The notes under the pieces were generated by a model. That model saw nothing but the letters and a program-made list of their open reading frames with translations, had not been told where the DNA came from and searched no databases. The position numbers were made by a program, and so were the translations under genes. 64,000 nt of DNA from Pseudomonas chlororaphis (GTDB taxonomy: Bacteria; Pseudomonadota; Gammaproteobacteria; Pseudomonadales; Pseudomonadaceae): contig NZ_MOAL01000009.1 of NCBI RefSeq assembly GCF_003731765.1, forward strand, positions 62,001 through 126,000. Reading direction: 5' to 3'. Below are positions 16,067 to 24,470 of the stretch, piece by piece; the first letter of the stretch is position 1, and every line of letters starts with the position of its first letter.

Positions 16067-17227
16067 ATGCGAACCTCCTCAAGAACAGTCATGATCGTCG
16101 GCGTGCTCGCCGTGGTGCTGGCCGCCGGCCTGTGGCTACTGAACAAACCGGCCAAGGCCAAACTGGCCGCCCCGACTGCGATCCCCGTGCGGGTGGTGGC
16201 TGTGCAGCAGCGCGACGTGCCGCGCTACACCACGGGTATCGGCTCGGTGTTGTCGCTGCACAGCGTGGTGATTCGCCCGCAGGTGGACGGCATCCTCACC
16301 AAGGTGCTGGTCAAGGAGGGGCAACGGGTCAAGGTCGGTGATCTGTTGGCAACCATTGATGATCGTTCGATCCGCGCCAACCTGGACCAGACCCGGGCGC
16401 AACTGGCGGAAAACCAAGCGCAACTGCAAGTGGCCCTGATCAACCTCAAACGCTACAAGTTGCTGTCCGTGGACGACGGCGTGTCGAAGCAGACCTACGA
16501 CCAGCAACAAGCGCTGGTCAACCAGCTCAAGGCCACGGCCCAGGGCAACCAGGCCGCCATCGTCGCCGCCCAGGTACAGCTTTCCTACACGCAGATTCGC
16601 TCGCCCGTCAGCGGCCGGGTGGGCATTCGCACCGTGGATGAAGGAAACTTCCTGCGCACCAGCGATACCCAGGGGCTGTTCTCGGTGACCCAGATCGATC
16701 CCATCGCCGTAGAGTTCTCCCTGCCCCAGCAGATGCTGCCGACCCTGCAAGGGCTGATTCAGGCGCCTGAGCCAGCGGCGGTCAAGGCCTACATCGGGGC
16801 CGACACCCAGGCCGATACCGGCCAGTTGCTGGGGGATGGCCACCTGACCCTGATCGACAATCAGATCAATACCAGCACCGGCACCATCCGCGCCAAAGCC
16901 GAATTCGACAACGCCCAGCAGGCGCTCTGGCCCGGGCAACTGGTGACGGTGAAGATCCAGACCGCCGTGGACCCGAGCGCCCTGACGGTGCCGCCCGGGG
17001 TGGTGCAGCGCGGGCTGGAGCAGCCTTTTGTCTACCGTATCAAGGGCGACCAGGTGGAGGCCGTGACGGTGCAGTTGGTGTACCAGGACAGCGAGCTGAA
17101 CATCATCAAGGGTGTGCAAGCCAATGACGTGCTGGTCAGCGATGGCCAGTCGCGGCTGAAGCCCGGCGCCCAGGTCCAGGTGCTCAGCGAGCCGCCGCAA
17201 GCGGTGGCCGTGGAGCCGCAGCCATGA
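16067..17227 (+). CDS. RND efflux periplasmic adaptor (MdtA/MexA-like)
   Basis: The membrane fusion subunit of a tripartite pump, 386 aa. An N-terminal anchor (about 9-26, VGVLAVVLAAGLWLL) is followed by a lipoyl half-motif (VVIRPQVDGILTKVLVKEGQRVKVGDLLATID), an alpha-hairpin (about 100-175), the second lipoyl half (YTQIRSPVSGRVGIRTVDEG) and beta-barrel domains. There is no lipobox cysteine, so it is held by the helix. Its TGA overlaps the pump start (ATGA). No strong ribosome site precedes the ATG; M9 is a possible alternative. Confidence 0.92.
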   Translation: MRTSSRTVMIVGVLAVVLAAGLWLLNKPAKAKLAAPTAIPVRVVAVQQRDVPRYTTGIGSVLSLHSVVIRPQVDGILTKVLVKEGQRVKVGDLLATIDDRSIRANLDQTRAQLAENQAQLQVALINLKRYKLLSVDDGVSKQTYDQQQALVNQLKATAQGNQAAIVAAQVQLSYTQIRSPVSGRVGIRTVDEGNFLRTSDTQGLFSVTQIDPIAVEFSLPQQMLPTLQGLIQAPEPAAVKAYIGADTQADTGQLLGDGHLTLIDNQINTSTGTIRAKAEFDNAQQALWPGQLVTVKIQTAVDPSALTVPPGVVQRGLEQPFVYRIKGDQVEAVTVQLVYQDSELNIIKGVQANDVLVSDGQSRLKPGAQVQVLSEPPQAVAVEPQP

Positions 17228-20200
17228 AGGGGCACGGTTCGGTATCGGCCTGGTGCATCGACCATCCGGTCGCCACCGTGCTCTTGACCTTTGCCCTGGT
17301 GCTGCTGGGGTTGATTGCCTTTCCGAGGTTGCCGGTCGCGCCCTTGCCGGAAGCCGAATTCCCCACCATCCAAGTGTCTGCCGCCCTGCCCGGCGCCAGC
17401 CCGGACACCATGGCGTCATCGGTGGCAACGCCCCTGGAAGTGCAGTTCAGCGCCATCCCCGGCATGACCCAGATGACTTCCAGCAGCGCCTTGGGCACAT
17501 CCCTGCTGACCCTGCAGTTCACCCTGGACAAAAGCATCGACACTGCGGCCCAGGAGGTTCAGGCAGCGATCAACACCGCCGCCGGCAAACTGCCCAAGGA
17601 CATGCCAACCCTGCCCACCTGGCGCAAGGTCAACCCGGCGGACAGCCCAGTGCTGATCCTCAGCGTCAGTTCCACGCAAATGCCCGGCACCGAACTCAGC
17701 GACTACGCAGAAACCCTGCTGGCCCGGCAGATCAGCCAGATCGATGGGGTCGGCCAGATCAACATCACCGGCCAGCAGCGCCCGGCCATCCGGGTCCAGG
17801 CTTCGGCTGACCAGTTAGCGGCCATTGGCCTGACCCTGGCCGACATCCGCCTGGCTATCCAGCAAACCAGCCTCAACCTGGCCAAGGGCGCGCTGTATGG
17901 CGCATCGAGCATTTCCACCCTGTCGACCAACGATCAGTTGTTCCATCCCGAGGAATACGGCCAGTTGATCGTTTCCTACAAGAACGGCGCCCCTGTGCAC
18001 CTGAGGGACGTGGCGCAGGTGGTCAGCGGCCCGGAAAACGATTACATCCAGGCCTGGTCCGGCGATCAGCCGGGGGTCAACCTGGTGATCTCGCGCCAGC
18101 CGGGGGCCAATATCGTCGAGACCGTGGACCGTATCCACGCCGCCCTGCCCGGGTTGGAGGCCATGCTGCCGGCGTCAGTGCAGGTCCAGGTGCTGATCGA
18201 TCGCACCCAGACCATCCGCGCCTCGCTGCATGAAGTGGAAATCACCCTGTTGATCGCCGTGCTGCTGGTGGTGGCGGTGATGGCGCTGTTCCTGCGCCAG
18301 TGGTCGGCGACCCTGATTGTCTCGGCGGTGCTCGGGGTGTCGCTGATCGCCAGCTTTGCCCTGATGTACCTGTTGGGGTTCAGCCTGAACAACCTGACGC
18401 TGGTGGCCATCGTGGTCGCGGTGGGGTTTGTGGTGGACGACGCCATCGTGGTGGTGGAAAACATCCACCGTCACCTGGAGGCCGGCGACGGCATGCGCGA
18501 GGCGGCCATCAAGGGCGCCAGCGAGATCGGCTTTACCGTGGTCTCCATCAGTTTCTCCCTGGTCGCCGCCTTTATCCCCCTGCTGTTCATGGGCGGCGTG
18601 GTCGGGCGGCTATTCAAGGAGTTCGCCCTGACTGCCACCAGCACCATCATGATTTCCGTGGTGGTGTCCCTGACCCTGGCCCCGACCCTGGCGGCGCTGT
18701 TCATGCGCGCACCGGTGCACCCGGAACACGCCAAGCCGGGTTTTGGTGAGCGCCTGCTGGCGCTCTACGAGCGCGGTCTGCGTCGGGCCCTGGCCCACCA
18801 GAAACTGATGCTGGGGGTGTTCGGCCTGACCCTGGGCATGGCGGTGATTGGGTACATCTTCATTCCCAAGGGCTTCTTCCCGGTGCAAGACACCGGCTTC
18901 GTCCTCGGCACCACGGAAGCCGCCGCCGACATTTCCTACCCGGACATGGTGAAAAAGCACAAGGCGCTGGCCGAGATACTCGCCACCGACCCGGCGGTGC
19001 AGGCCTTCTCCCATTCGGTCGGGGTGTCGGGCAACAACCAGACCATCGCCAACGGCCGCTTCTGGATTGCCTTGAAACAACGGGGCGACCGCGACGTTTC
19101 TGCCGCCGGTTTCATCGACCGCATCCGCCCGAAATTAATGACGATACCCGGCATCGTCCTGTACCTGCGGGCCGGCCAGGACATCAACCTCAGCTCCGGG
19201 CCGAGCCGGGCCCAATACCAATATGTGCTCAAGAGCAACGACGGCCCGACCCTCAGCACCTGGACCCAGCGCCTGACGGAAAAGCTGCGCAGCAACCCGG
19301 CGTTCCGCGATATTTCCAATGACCTGCAACTGGGCGGCAGCATCACCCACATCGACATCGACCGTGTCGCTGCGGCGCGTTTCGGTCTCACCGCCAGTGA
19401 TGTCGACGAGGCCCTGTACGACGCTTTCGGCCAACGGCAGATCAACGAATTCCAGACCGAGATCAACCAGTACAACGTCATCCTGGAACTCGACACCCGC
19501 CAGCGCGGTAAGGCGGAAAGCCTCAACTACTTCTACCTGCGCTCGCCGCTGACCGGGGAAATGGTGCCGCTGTCGGCCCTGGCGCGCTTCGATGCGCCCA
19601 CCATCGGCCCACTGTCCATCGCCCATGACGGCATGTTCCCGGCGGCCAACCTGTCCTTCAACCTGGCACCTGGCGTGGCCCTGGGGGACGCGGTGATCCT
19701 GCTCAACCAGGCCAAGAACGAGATCGGCATGCCGGCGGCCATCAGCGGCAACTTCCAGGGCGCGGCCCAGGCGTTCCAAAGTTCCCTGGCCAGCCAGCCC
19801 TGGCTGATTCTCGCGGCGCTGGTGGCGGTGTACATCATTCTCGGGGTGCTCTATGAGAGCTTCGTGCACCCGCTGACCATTATCTCGACCCTGCCCTCGG
19901 CCGGGCTCGGCGCGCTGATGATGCTCTGGCTGCTCGGCCAGGACTTCTCGATCATGGCCCTGATCGGCCTGGTGCTGCTGATCGGCATCGTCAAGAAGAA
20001 CGGCATCCTGATGATCGACTTCGCCCTGGAAGCCCAGCGCCAGCGCGGTCTGTCGCCACAGGACGCGATCTACCAGGCCTGTATCACGCGCTTTCGCCCG
20101 ATCATCATGACCACCCTGGCCGCCTTGCTCGGCGCCCTGCCGCTGATGCTCGGCTACGGCGCCGGCGCCGAGCTGCGCCAACCCCTGGGCATTGCGGTGG

Positions 20201-20319
20201 TCGGCGGCTTGCTGGTGAGCCAGGCCCTGACGCTGTTCACCACGCCGGTCATATACTTGTGGCTCGAGCGACTATTCCACCGGCCCAAACCAGCCCCGGT
20301 GCTGGCGACCACTACCTGA
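17224..20319 (+). CDS. RND efflux pump inner membrane transporter
   Basis: A 1031-aa proton-driven exporter of the hydrophobe/amphiphile (HAE1) type with the duplicated layout of a helix, a large periplasmic loop and six helices, twice. The proton-relay acid pair is in GFVVDDAIVVVENI, and the family's EAALKGA-like turn appears as EAAIKGASEIG. The absence of the extra charged residues of heavy-metal (CzcA/CusA) pumps and the general sequence argue for drugs or other organic substrates, near MdtB/MdtC and MuxB/MuxC. No outer membrane channel gene is adjacent, so it must borrow one. Confidence 0.93.
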   Translation: MKGHGSVSAWCIDHPVATVLLTFALVLLGLIAFPRLPVAPLPEAEFPTIQVSAALPGASPDTMASSVATPLEVQFSAIPGMTQMTSSSALGTSLLTLQFTLDKSIDTAAQEVQAAINTAAGKLPKDMPTLPTWRKVNPADSPVLILSVSSTQMPGTELSDYAETLLARQISQIDGVGQINITGQQRPAIRVQASADQLAAIGLTLADIRLAIQQTSLNLAKGALYGASSISTLSTNDQLFHPEEYGQLIVSYKNGAPVHLRDVAQVVSGPENDYIQAWSGDQPGVNLVISRQPGANIVETVDRIHAALPGLEAMLPASVQVQVLIDRTQTIRASLHEVEITLLIAVLLVVAVMALFLRQWSATLIVSAVLGVSLIASFALMYLLGFSLNNLTLVAIVVAVGFVVDDAIVVVENIHRHLEAGDGMREAAIKGASEIGFTVVSISFSLVAAFIPLLFMGGVVGRLFKEFALTATSTIMISVVVSLTLAPTLAALFMRAPVHPEHAKPGFGERLLALYERGLRRALAHQKLMLGVFGLTLGMAVIGYIFIPKGFFPVQDTGFVLGTTEAAADISYPDMVKKHKALAEILATDPAVQAFSHSVGVSGNNQTIANGRFWIALKQRGDRDVSAAGFIDRIRPKLMTIPGIVLYLRAGQDINLSSGPSRAQYQYVLKSNDGPTLSTWTQRLTEKLRSNPAFRDISNDLQLGGSITHIDIDRVAAARFGLTASDVDEALYDAFGQRQINEFQTEINQYNVILELDTRQRGKAESLNYFYLRSPLTGEMVPLSALARFDAPTIGPLSIAHDGMFPAANLSFNLAPGVALGDAVILLNQAKNEIGMPAAISGNFQGAAQAFQSSLASQPWLILAALVAVYIILGVLYESFVHPLTIISTLPSAGLGALMMLWLLGQDFSIMALIGLVLLIGIVKKNGILMIDFALEAQRQRGLSPQDAIYQACITRFRPIIMTTLAALLGALPLMLGYGAGAELRQPLGIAVVGGLLVSQALTLFTTPVIYLWLERLFHRPKPAPVLATTT

Positions 20320-20327
20320 GGCGGGTC

Positions 20328-21005
20328 ATGCGCGTTCTGATTATCGAAGACGAAGAAAAAACCGCGGACTACCTGCACCGCGGCCTGACGGAACAGGGCT
20401 ACACCGTGGACCTGGCCCGGGATGGGCTGGAGGGCCTGCACCTGGCCCTGGAAAACGACTACGGGGTGATCGTGCTCGACGTGATGCTGCCGGGCCTCGA
20501 CGGCTTTGGTGTGTTGCGGGCCCTGCGCGCGCGCAAGCAGACGCCGGTGATCATGCTCACCGCCCGCGAGCGTGTGGAGGACCGCATCAAGGGCTTGCGT
20601 GACGGTGCCGACGATTACCTAGGCAAGCCGTTTTCCTTCCTTGAACTGGTGGCCCGGCTGCAAGCCCTGACACGGCGCAGCGGTGGCCACGAGCCGGTGC
20701 AAATCAGCATCGCCGACCTGTGGATCGACCTGATCAGCCGCAAGGCCAGCCGCGCCGGCAGCCGCCTCGACCTGACCGCCAAAGAGTTCTCCCTGCTCAG
20801 CGTGCTGGCCCGCCGCCAGGGCGAAATCCTCTCCAAGACCGCCATCGCCGAAATGGTCTGGGACATCAATTTCGACAGCGACGCTAATGTCGTCGAAGTC
20901 GCGATCAAGCGCCTGCGAGCCAAGCTCGACGGGCCTTTTGAAGAAAAACTGCTGCACACCATCCGAGGCATGGGCTATGTGCTGGAGAGCCGCAGTGCCC
21001 AGTAA
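20328..21005 (+). CDS. OmpR/CusR-family response regulator
   Basis: A 225-aa DNA-binding regulator. Receiver domain 1-115 with phospho-acceptor Asp51, Thr78 and Lys100; winged-helix effector domain in the C-terminal half (LTAKEFSLLSVLARRQGEILSKTAIAEMVWD). The sequence is closest in style to the CusR/IrlR/CopR group. The real ATG is at 20328, 8 bases after the pump stop codon; the frame is open further upstream inside the pump gene. It overlaps the kinase gene by 11 bases. It very likely controls the pump operon. Confidence 0.93.
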   Translation: MRVLIIEDEEKTADYLHRGLTEQGYTVDLARDGLEGLHLALENDYGVIVLDVMLPGLDGFGVLRALRARKQTPVIMLTARERVEDRIKGLRDGADDYLGKPFSFLELVARLQALTRRSGGHEPVQISIADLWIDLISRKASRAGSRLDLTAKEFSLLSVLARRQGEILSKTAIAEMVWDINFDSDANVVEVAIKRLRAKLDGPFEEKLLHTIRGMGYVLESRSAQ

Positions 21006-22359
21006 CTCCATCGCCCTGCGCCTGAGCGGCCTGTTCACCCTGGTGGCGCTGCTGATCTTCCTGTTGATCGGCGGTGCGCTCTATCAGCAGGTGGACAAGG
21101 GCCTGGGCCTGTTGCCCGAAGCCGAACTGGACGCCCGTTACAGCGTGCTGGAGTCGGCGCTGACCCGCTACGGCACGCCCGAGCACTGGGCAAAGATCAA
21201 CGCCAAGCTCAAGCTGCTCAGCGAAGAAGACAAGCGGATCCGCTTCTGGGCGGTCAGCGGCGACCCCGCCTATGAATACGGCGACCCTGACCGGCAGATC
21301 CGCGACCTGGCCGAGGGCCCTGCGGGCATGCACGACCTGACCCTGGCCGAGCATCCCTACCCACTGAAAGTGCTGGTCAGCCAACTGCCGGCCAAGGAAC
21401 AGCGCCCGGCCCTGCGCTTTTTGATCGCCATCGACACCGAGACCTTCTACCAGACCCAGCATCAGTTGCTGATAGCCCTGATCGGCCTGGCCATCGTCGG
21501 CGTGTTGCTGGCCTCGGCCCTGGGCTACTGGGTGGCGCGGATCGGCCTCAAACCCTTGATCAAGCTATCCCAGGAAGCCCAGCGCCTGGCGCCGCCACGG
21601 CTGTCCGGGCGCTTGCAGTTGTCGCCACTGCCGCCGGAGCTGAGCCAGTTCGTCAACTCGTTCAACTCCACCCTGGAGCGGGTGGAACAGGCCTATTCGC
21701 GGCTGGAGTCCTTCAATGCCGATGTGGCCCATGAATTGCGCTCGCCCCTGACCAACCTGATCGGCCAGACCCAAGTCGCGCTGACCCGCGGGCGCTCGGC
21801 AGAACATTACTTCGAAGTGCTGCAATCCAACCTCGAAGAGCTGGAGCGCCTACGCTCGATCATCAACGACATGCTGTTCCTGGCCAGCGCCGACCAAGGC
21901 AGCAAGGCCACCCACCTGACCAGCACCTCCCTGGCCGGGGAAGTGGCGACGACCCTGGACTACCTGGATTTCATCCTGGAAGACGCCCAGGTCCGGGTAG
22001 AAGTCGAAGGCGATGCCCAGGTGCCCATCGAGATCGCCCACTTGCGCAGGGCACTGATCAATCTGCTGAGCAACGCGGTGCAACACACCGACCCCGGGCA
22101 AGTGATCCAAGTGCGTATCCAGCGCCACGAACAACACGTGGCGATTGCCGTGAGCAACCCCGGCCTGGGCATCGCCAGCGAACACTTGCCGCGGCTGTTC
22201 GAGCGTTTCTATCGAGTCGATGCCTCACGCAGCAACAGCGGCGCCAACCATGGCCTGGGCCTGGCCATCGTCAAGGCCATTGCCCTGATGCACGGTGGCG
22301 AGGTGTTTGTGCGCAGCGAGCAAGGCATCAACACCTTCGGCCTCCACCTCCCCCTCTGA
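20995..22359 (+). CDS. CusS-type sensor histidine kinase
   Basis: A 454-aa membrane kinase started at a GTG that overlaps the regulator gene by 11 bases; this start gives the expected short cytoplasmic N terminus (VPSNSIALRLSG). Helix 1 (about 9-31), a periplasmic sensor loop (about 32-157), helix 2 (158-181), HAMP, then the phospho-acceptor His246 in VAHELRSPLTN and the ATP-binding N, G1 and G2 boxes (NLLSNAVQHT, NPGLGI, GLGLAIVKAI). Partner of the regulator just upstream. Sensor loop has no obvious His/Met metal cluster, so the signal need not be a metal. Confidence 0.92.
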   Translation: MPSNSIALRLSGLFTLVALLIFLLIGGALYQQVDKGLGLLPEAELDARYSVLESALTRYGTPEHWAKINAKLKLLSEEDKRIRFWAVSGDPAYEYGDPDRQIRDLAEGPAGMHDLTLAEHPYPLKVLVSQLPAKEQRPALRFLIAIDTETFYQTQHQLLIALIGLAIVGVLLASALGYWVARIGLKPLIKLSQEAQRLAPPRLSGRLQLSPLPPELSQFVNSFNSTLERVEQAYSRLESFNADVAHELRSPLTNLIGQTQVALTRGRSAEHYFEVLQSNLEELERLRSIINDMLFLASADQGSKATHLTSTSLAGEVATTLDYLDFILEDAQVRVEVEGDAQVPIEIAHLRRALINLLSNAVQHTDPGQVIQVRIQRHEQHVAIAVSNPGLGIASEHLPRLFERFYRVDASRSNSGANHGLGLAIVKAIALMHGGEVFVRSEQGINTFGLHLPL

Positions 22360-22380
22360 TGCTGGCTCTGACGTTGACTC

Positions 22381-22463
22381 TGTGGGAGCCGGCTTGCCGA
22401 CGATCACGCCAGCCCCTCAGTTGCAAACCGCGTTACCGCTATCGCTGACAAGCCAGCGCCCAC
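22381..22463. repeat. REPIN (paired REP elements)
   Basis: Left arm GTGGGAGCCGGCTTGCCGA and right arm, on the other strand, GTGGGCGCTGGCTTGTCAG, are the same Pseudomonas REP head sequence in inverted orientation about 40 bp apart. It sits between the sensor kinase gene and the next small gene. Confidence 0.8.
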
Positions 22464-22575
22464 TTTTGTTTATTTGGTAATAGTCCTTTTACGCTTGAGC
22501 TCTTTTTCCTCGAGGCGAGGCGCTATATTTTTGCCACACCGAATTGAACTTGCTCCGCAAGAAGGTCTGCCAACG

Positions 22576-22800
22576 ATGTCAAACAGCATGGGTATCGCCA
22601 GCGCTTTTATCCTGTCTTCCCTGTTCCTCAGCCCCCTGGCCATGGCCGAAGAGTCCCAGGCTTTCGTGGCCCGCAATGCGGCACGCGACGCAGCGTTCCA
22701 GGACGCTCAGGTGGCCCAGGCAACCCGCCAGAAAACAGGTGAAAGTGCCCAGAAAATCACGGCCGAACACAACCAGGCCGACACCCGGAAAGACAGCTGA
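22576..22800 (+). CDS. Small secreted protein of unknown function
   Basis: A 74-aa protein with a signal peptide (MSNSMGIASAFILSSLFLSPLAMA, cleavage after AMA) and a mature part of about 50 residues that is highly charged, rich in Ala, Gln and Thr and predicted helical. No cysteines. AAGAAGG lies 10 bases before the ATG and a strong terminator follows, which supports a real monocistronic gene. No family recognised. Confidence 0.65.
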   Translation: MSNSMGIASAFILSSLFLSPLAMAEESQAFVARNAARDAAFQDAQVAQATRQKTGESAQKITAEHNQADTRKDS

Positions 22801-22861
22801 GGCAGCCCGTTAGAACGTTTCCCTCGACAAGGCCGCCGCGTTCAACCCGGGCGACCATTGT

Positions 22862-22893
22862 CTTAAAGCCGCTGCTTGCAGCGGCTTTTTTTT
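22862..22893 (+). terminator. Terminator after the small secreted protein gene
   Basis: AAGCCGCTGC pairs with GCAGCGGCTT around a 2-base loop and is followed by a run of T. Confidence 0.9.
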
Positions 22894-22961
22894 GCCCTGT
22901 AGAAAACTGGCGACGGTGCAGAATAAAAAACGCCGCCATTGACCCAAGGAGCCCCGATACG

Positions 22962-24290
22962 ATGAAGGCAGCGATAAAGGCAACACGAACACTCACTCCC
23001 CTGTTCATTGCATTGACTGCAACGATGGCGTGTACCGCCCACGCAGCGGACGACAGCACGGCCGAGGGATTCGTCGAGGGTTCGAGCCTCAAGCTCAATG
23101 CCCGCAACTACTACATGCATCGCAACCGACAGCAGCACAACGACGACAACATCGAATGGGGCCAAGGATTCCTTGGGGTATTCGAATCGGGCTACACCAC
23201 GGGCAGCGTGGGGTTCGGCCTGGACGCCAATGCCATGCTCGGCCTCAAGCTCGATGGCGGTGGCGGCACCGACAGTTCGAGCATCCTGCCGGTCAGCGAC
23301 GGCAGCGGCAAAGCACCGGGGTCGTTCTCTACGGCGGGCGCAACCTTGAAAGTCCGGGCCTTCGACACCGAGCTCAAAATCGGCGACTTGTTCCTCAACA
23401 ACCCGGTGATCGCCGGCGGCCAGACTCGCATGCTGCCCCAGACCTTTCGCGGCGTGAGCCTGAGCAACCACAGCTTCGATGGTTGGCTGCTCGAAGGCGG
23501 CCAGGCCAGCTTCACCAAACCCTATAACCAGAGCGGCCACGTGCGCATCGGCAGCAGTTACGGAACCCTGGGTGACGGCGACAAAAGCCGACACCTGAAC
23601 TGGGCCGGCGCGGCCTGGAGCGGCGTTCCCGGGTGGACCAGCAGCCTGTATGCCTCAGAGCTCAAAGACATCTGGAACCAGTACTACTACGACCTCGACT
23701 ACCGCTACGCGCTGAACGAACTGGTCATCAACCCCGGCCTGCACCTCTACCACACCCAGGACACCGGCCAGGCGTTGCTGGGCGACATCGACAACACCAC
23801 CTACAGCCTGCACCTGACGGTTGGCGTGGGTCACCACAGCGTCACGGCCGCCTATCAGCGGGTCAACGGTGACACGCCCTTCGACTACATCGCCCAGGGC
23901 GACAGCGTGTACCTGGACAACTCCCAGCAATACTCGGACTTCAACGGCCCCCATGAACGCTCCTGGAAGCTCAAGTACGCGTACGATTTCGTCGGCCTGG
24001 GCGTGCCTGGGCTGACGTCGGCCCTGTCCTACTCCCGTGGCGAACTGGACTTGACCCGGGTCGATCCGCAGAGCCGTGGCTACGCCGGCTGGTACAGCGC
24101 AGAGGGCAAGCATGCCCGGCATTGGGAGCGCGACCTGGACCTGCAATACGTGGTGCAAGGCGGCGAAGCCAAAGACCTGGCCCTGCGCCTGCAGTGGGCG
24201 ACCCATCACGGCAGCGGCGGTTATGCCGCCCTGGACAACGACACGGATGAATATCGCCTGATCGTCGATTACCCGCTCAACCTGTTCTAA
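22962..24290 (+). CDS. OprD-family outer membrane porin
   Basis: A 442-aa porin with a 28-residue signal peptide ending TAHA. The mature N terminus (GFVEGSSLKLNARNYYMHR) and the sequence GQGFLGVFESGYTTGSVGFGLDA are hallmarks of the OprD family of 18-stranded specific channels for amino acids, aromatic acids or small peptides; the protein ends in Phe, as expected for BAM-dependent insertion. OprD subfamily and substrate are not clear. Preceded and followed by terminators, so it is a single-gene unit. Confidence 0.93.
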   Translation: MKAAIKATRTLTPLFIALTATMACTAHAADDSTAEGFVEGSSLKLNARNYYMHRNRQQHNDDNIEWGQGFLGVFESGYTTGSVGFGLDANAMLGLKLDGGGGTDSSSILPVSDGSGKAPGSFSTAGATLKVRAFDTELKIGDLFLNNPVIAGGQTRMLPQTFRGVSLSNHSFDGWLLEGGQASFTKPYNQSGHVRIGSSYGTLGDGDKSRHLNWAGAAWSGVPGWTSSLYASELKDIWNQYYYDLDYRYALNELVINPGLHLYHTQDTGQALLGDIDNTTYSLHLTVGVGHHSVTAAYQRVNGDTPFDYIAQGDSVYLDNSQQYSDFNGPHERSWKLKYAYDFVGLGVPGLTSALSYSRGELDLTRVDPQSRGYAGWYSAEGKHARHWERDLDLQYVVQGGEAKDLALRLQWATHHGSGGYAALDNDTDEYRLIVDYPLNLF

Positions 24291-24302
24291 GCTCAGCGAA
24301 GT

Positions 24303-24333
24303 AAAAGGCCAGCACGTTTTGCTGGCCTTTTTT
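24303..24333 (+). terminator. Terminator of the OprD-type porin gene
   Basis: AAAAGGCCAGC pairs with GCTGGCCTTTT around a short loop, followed by more T. It lies 13 bases after the stop codon. Confidence 0.9.
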
Positions 24334-24470
24334 GTGCCTGGGATTTATACATGCGCCGCAGGGATGGCCGGCCCTTGCCAGCGCGTCGGCGTTATCCAAA
24401 AGGATTCTTATCAACTCACCCAACGGCCGTAATCAGAACCGTGGGCGAAGGGAGTGCGATACCTCGCAAT

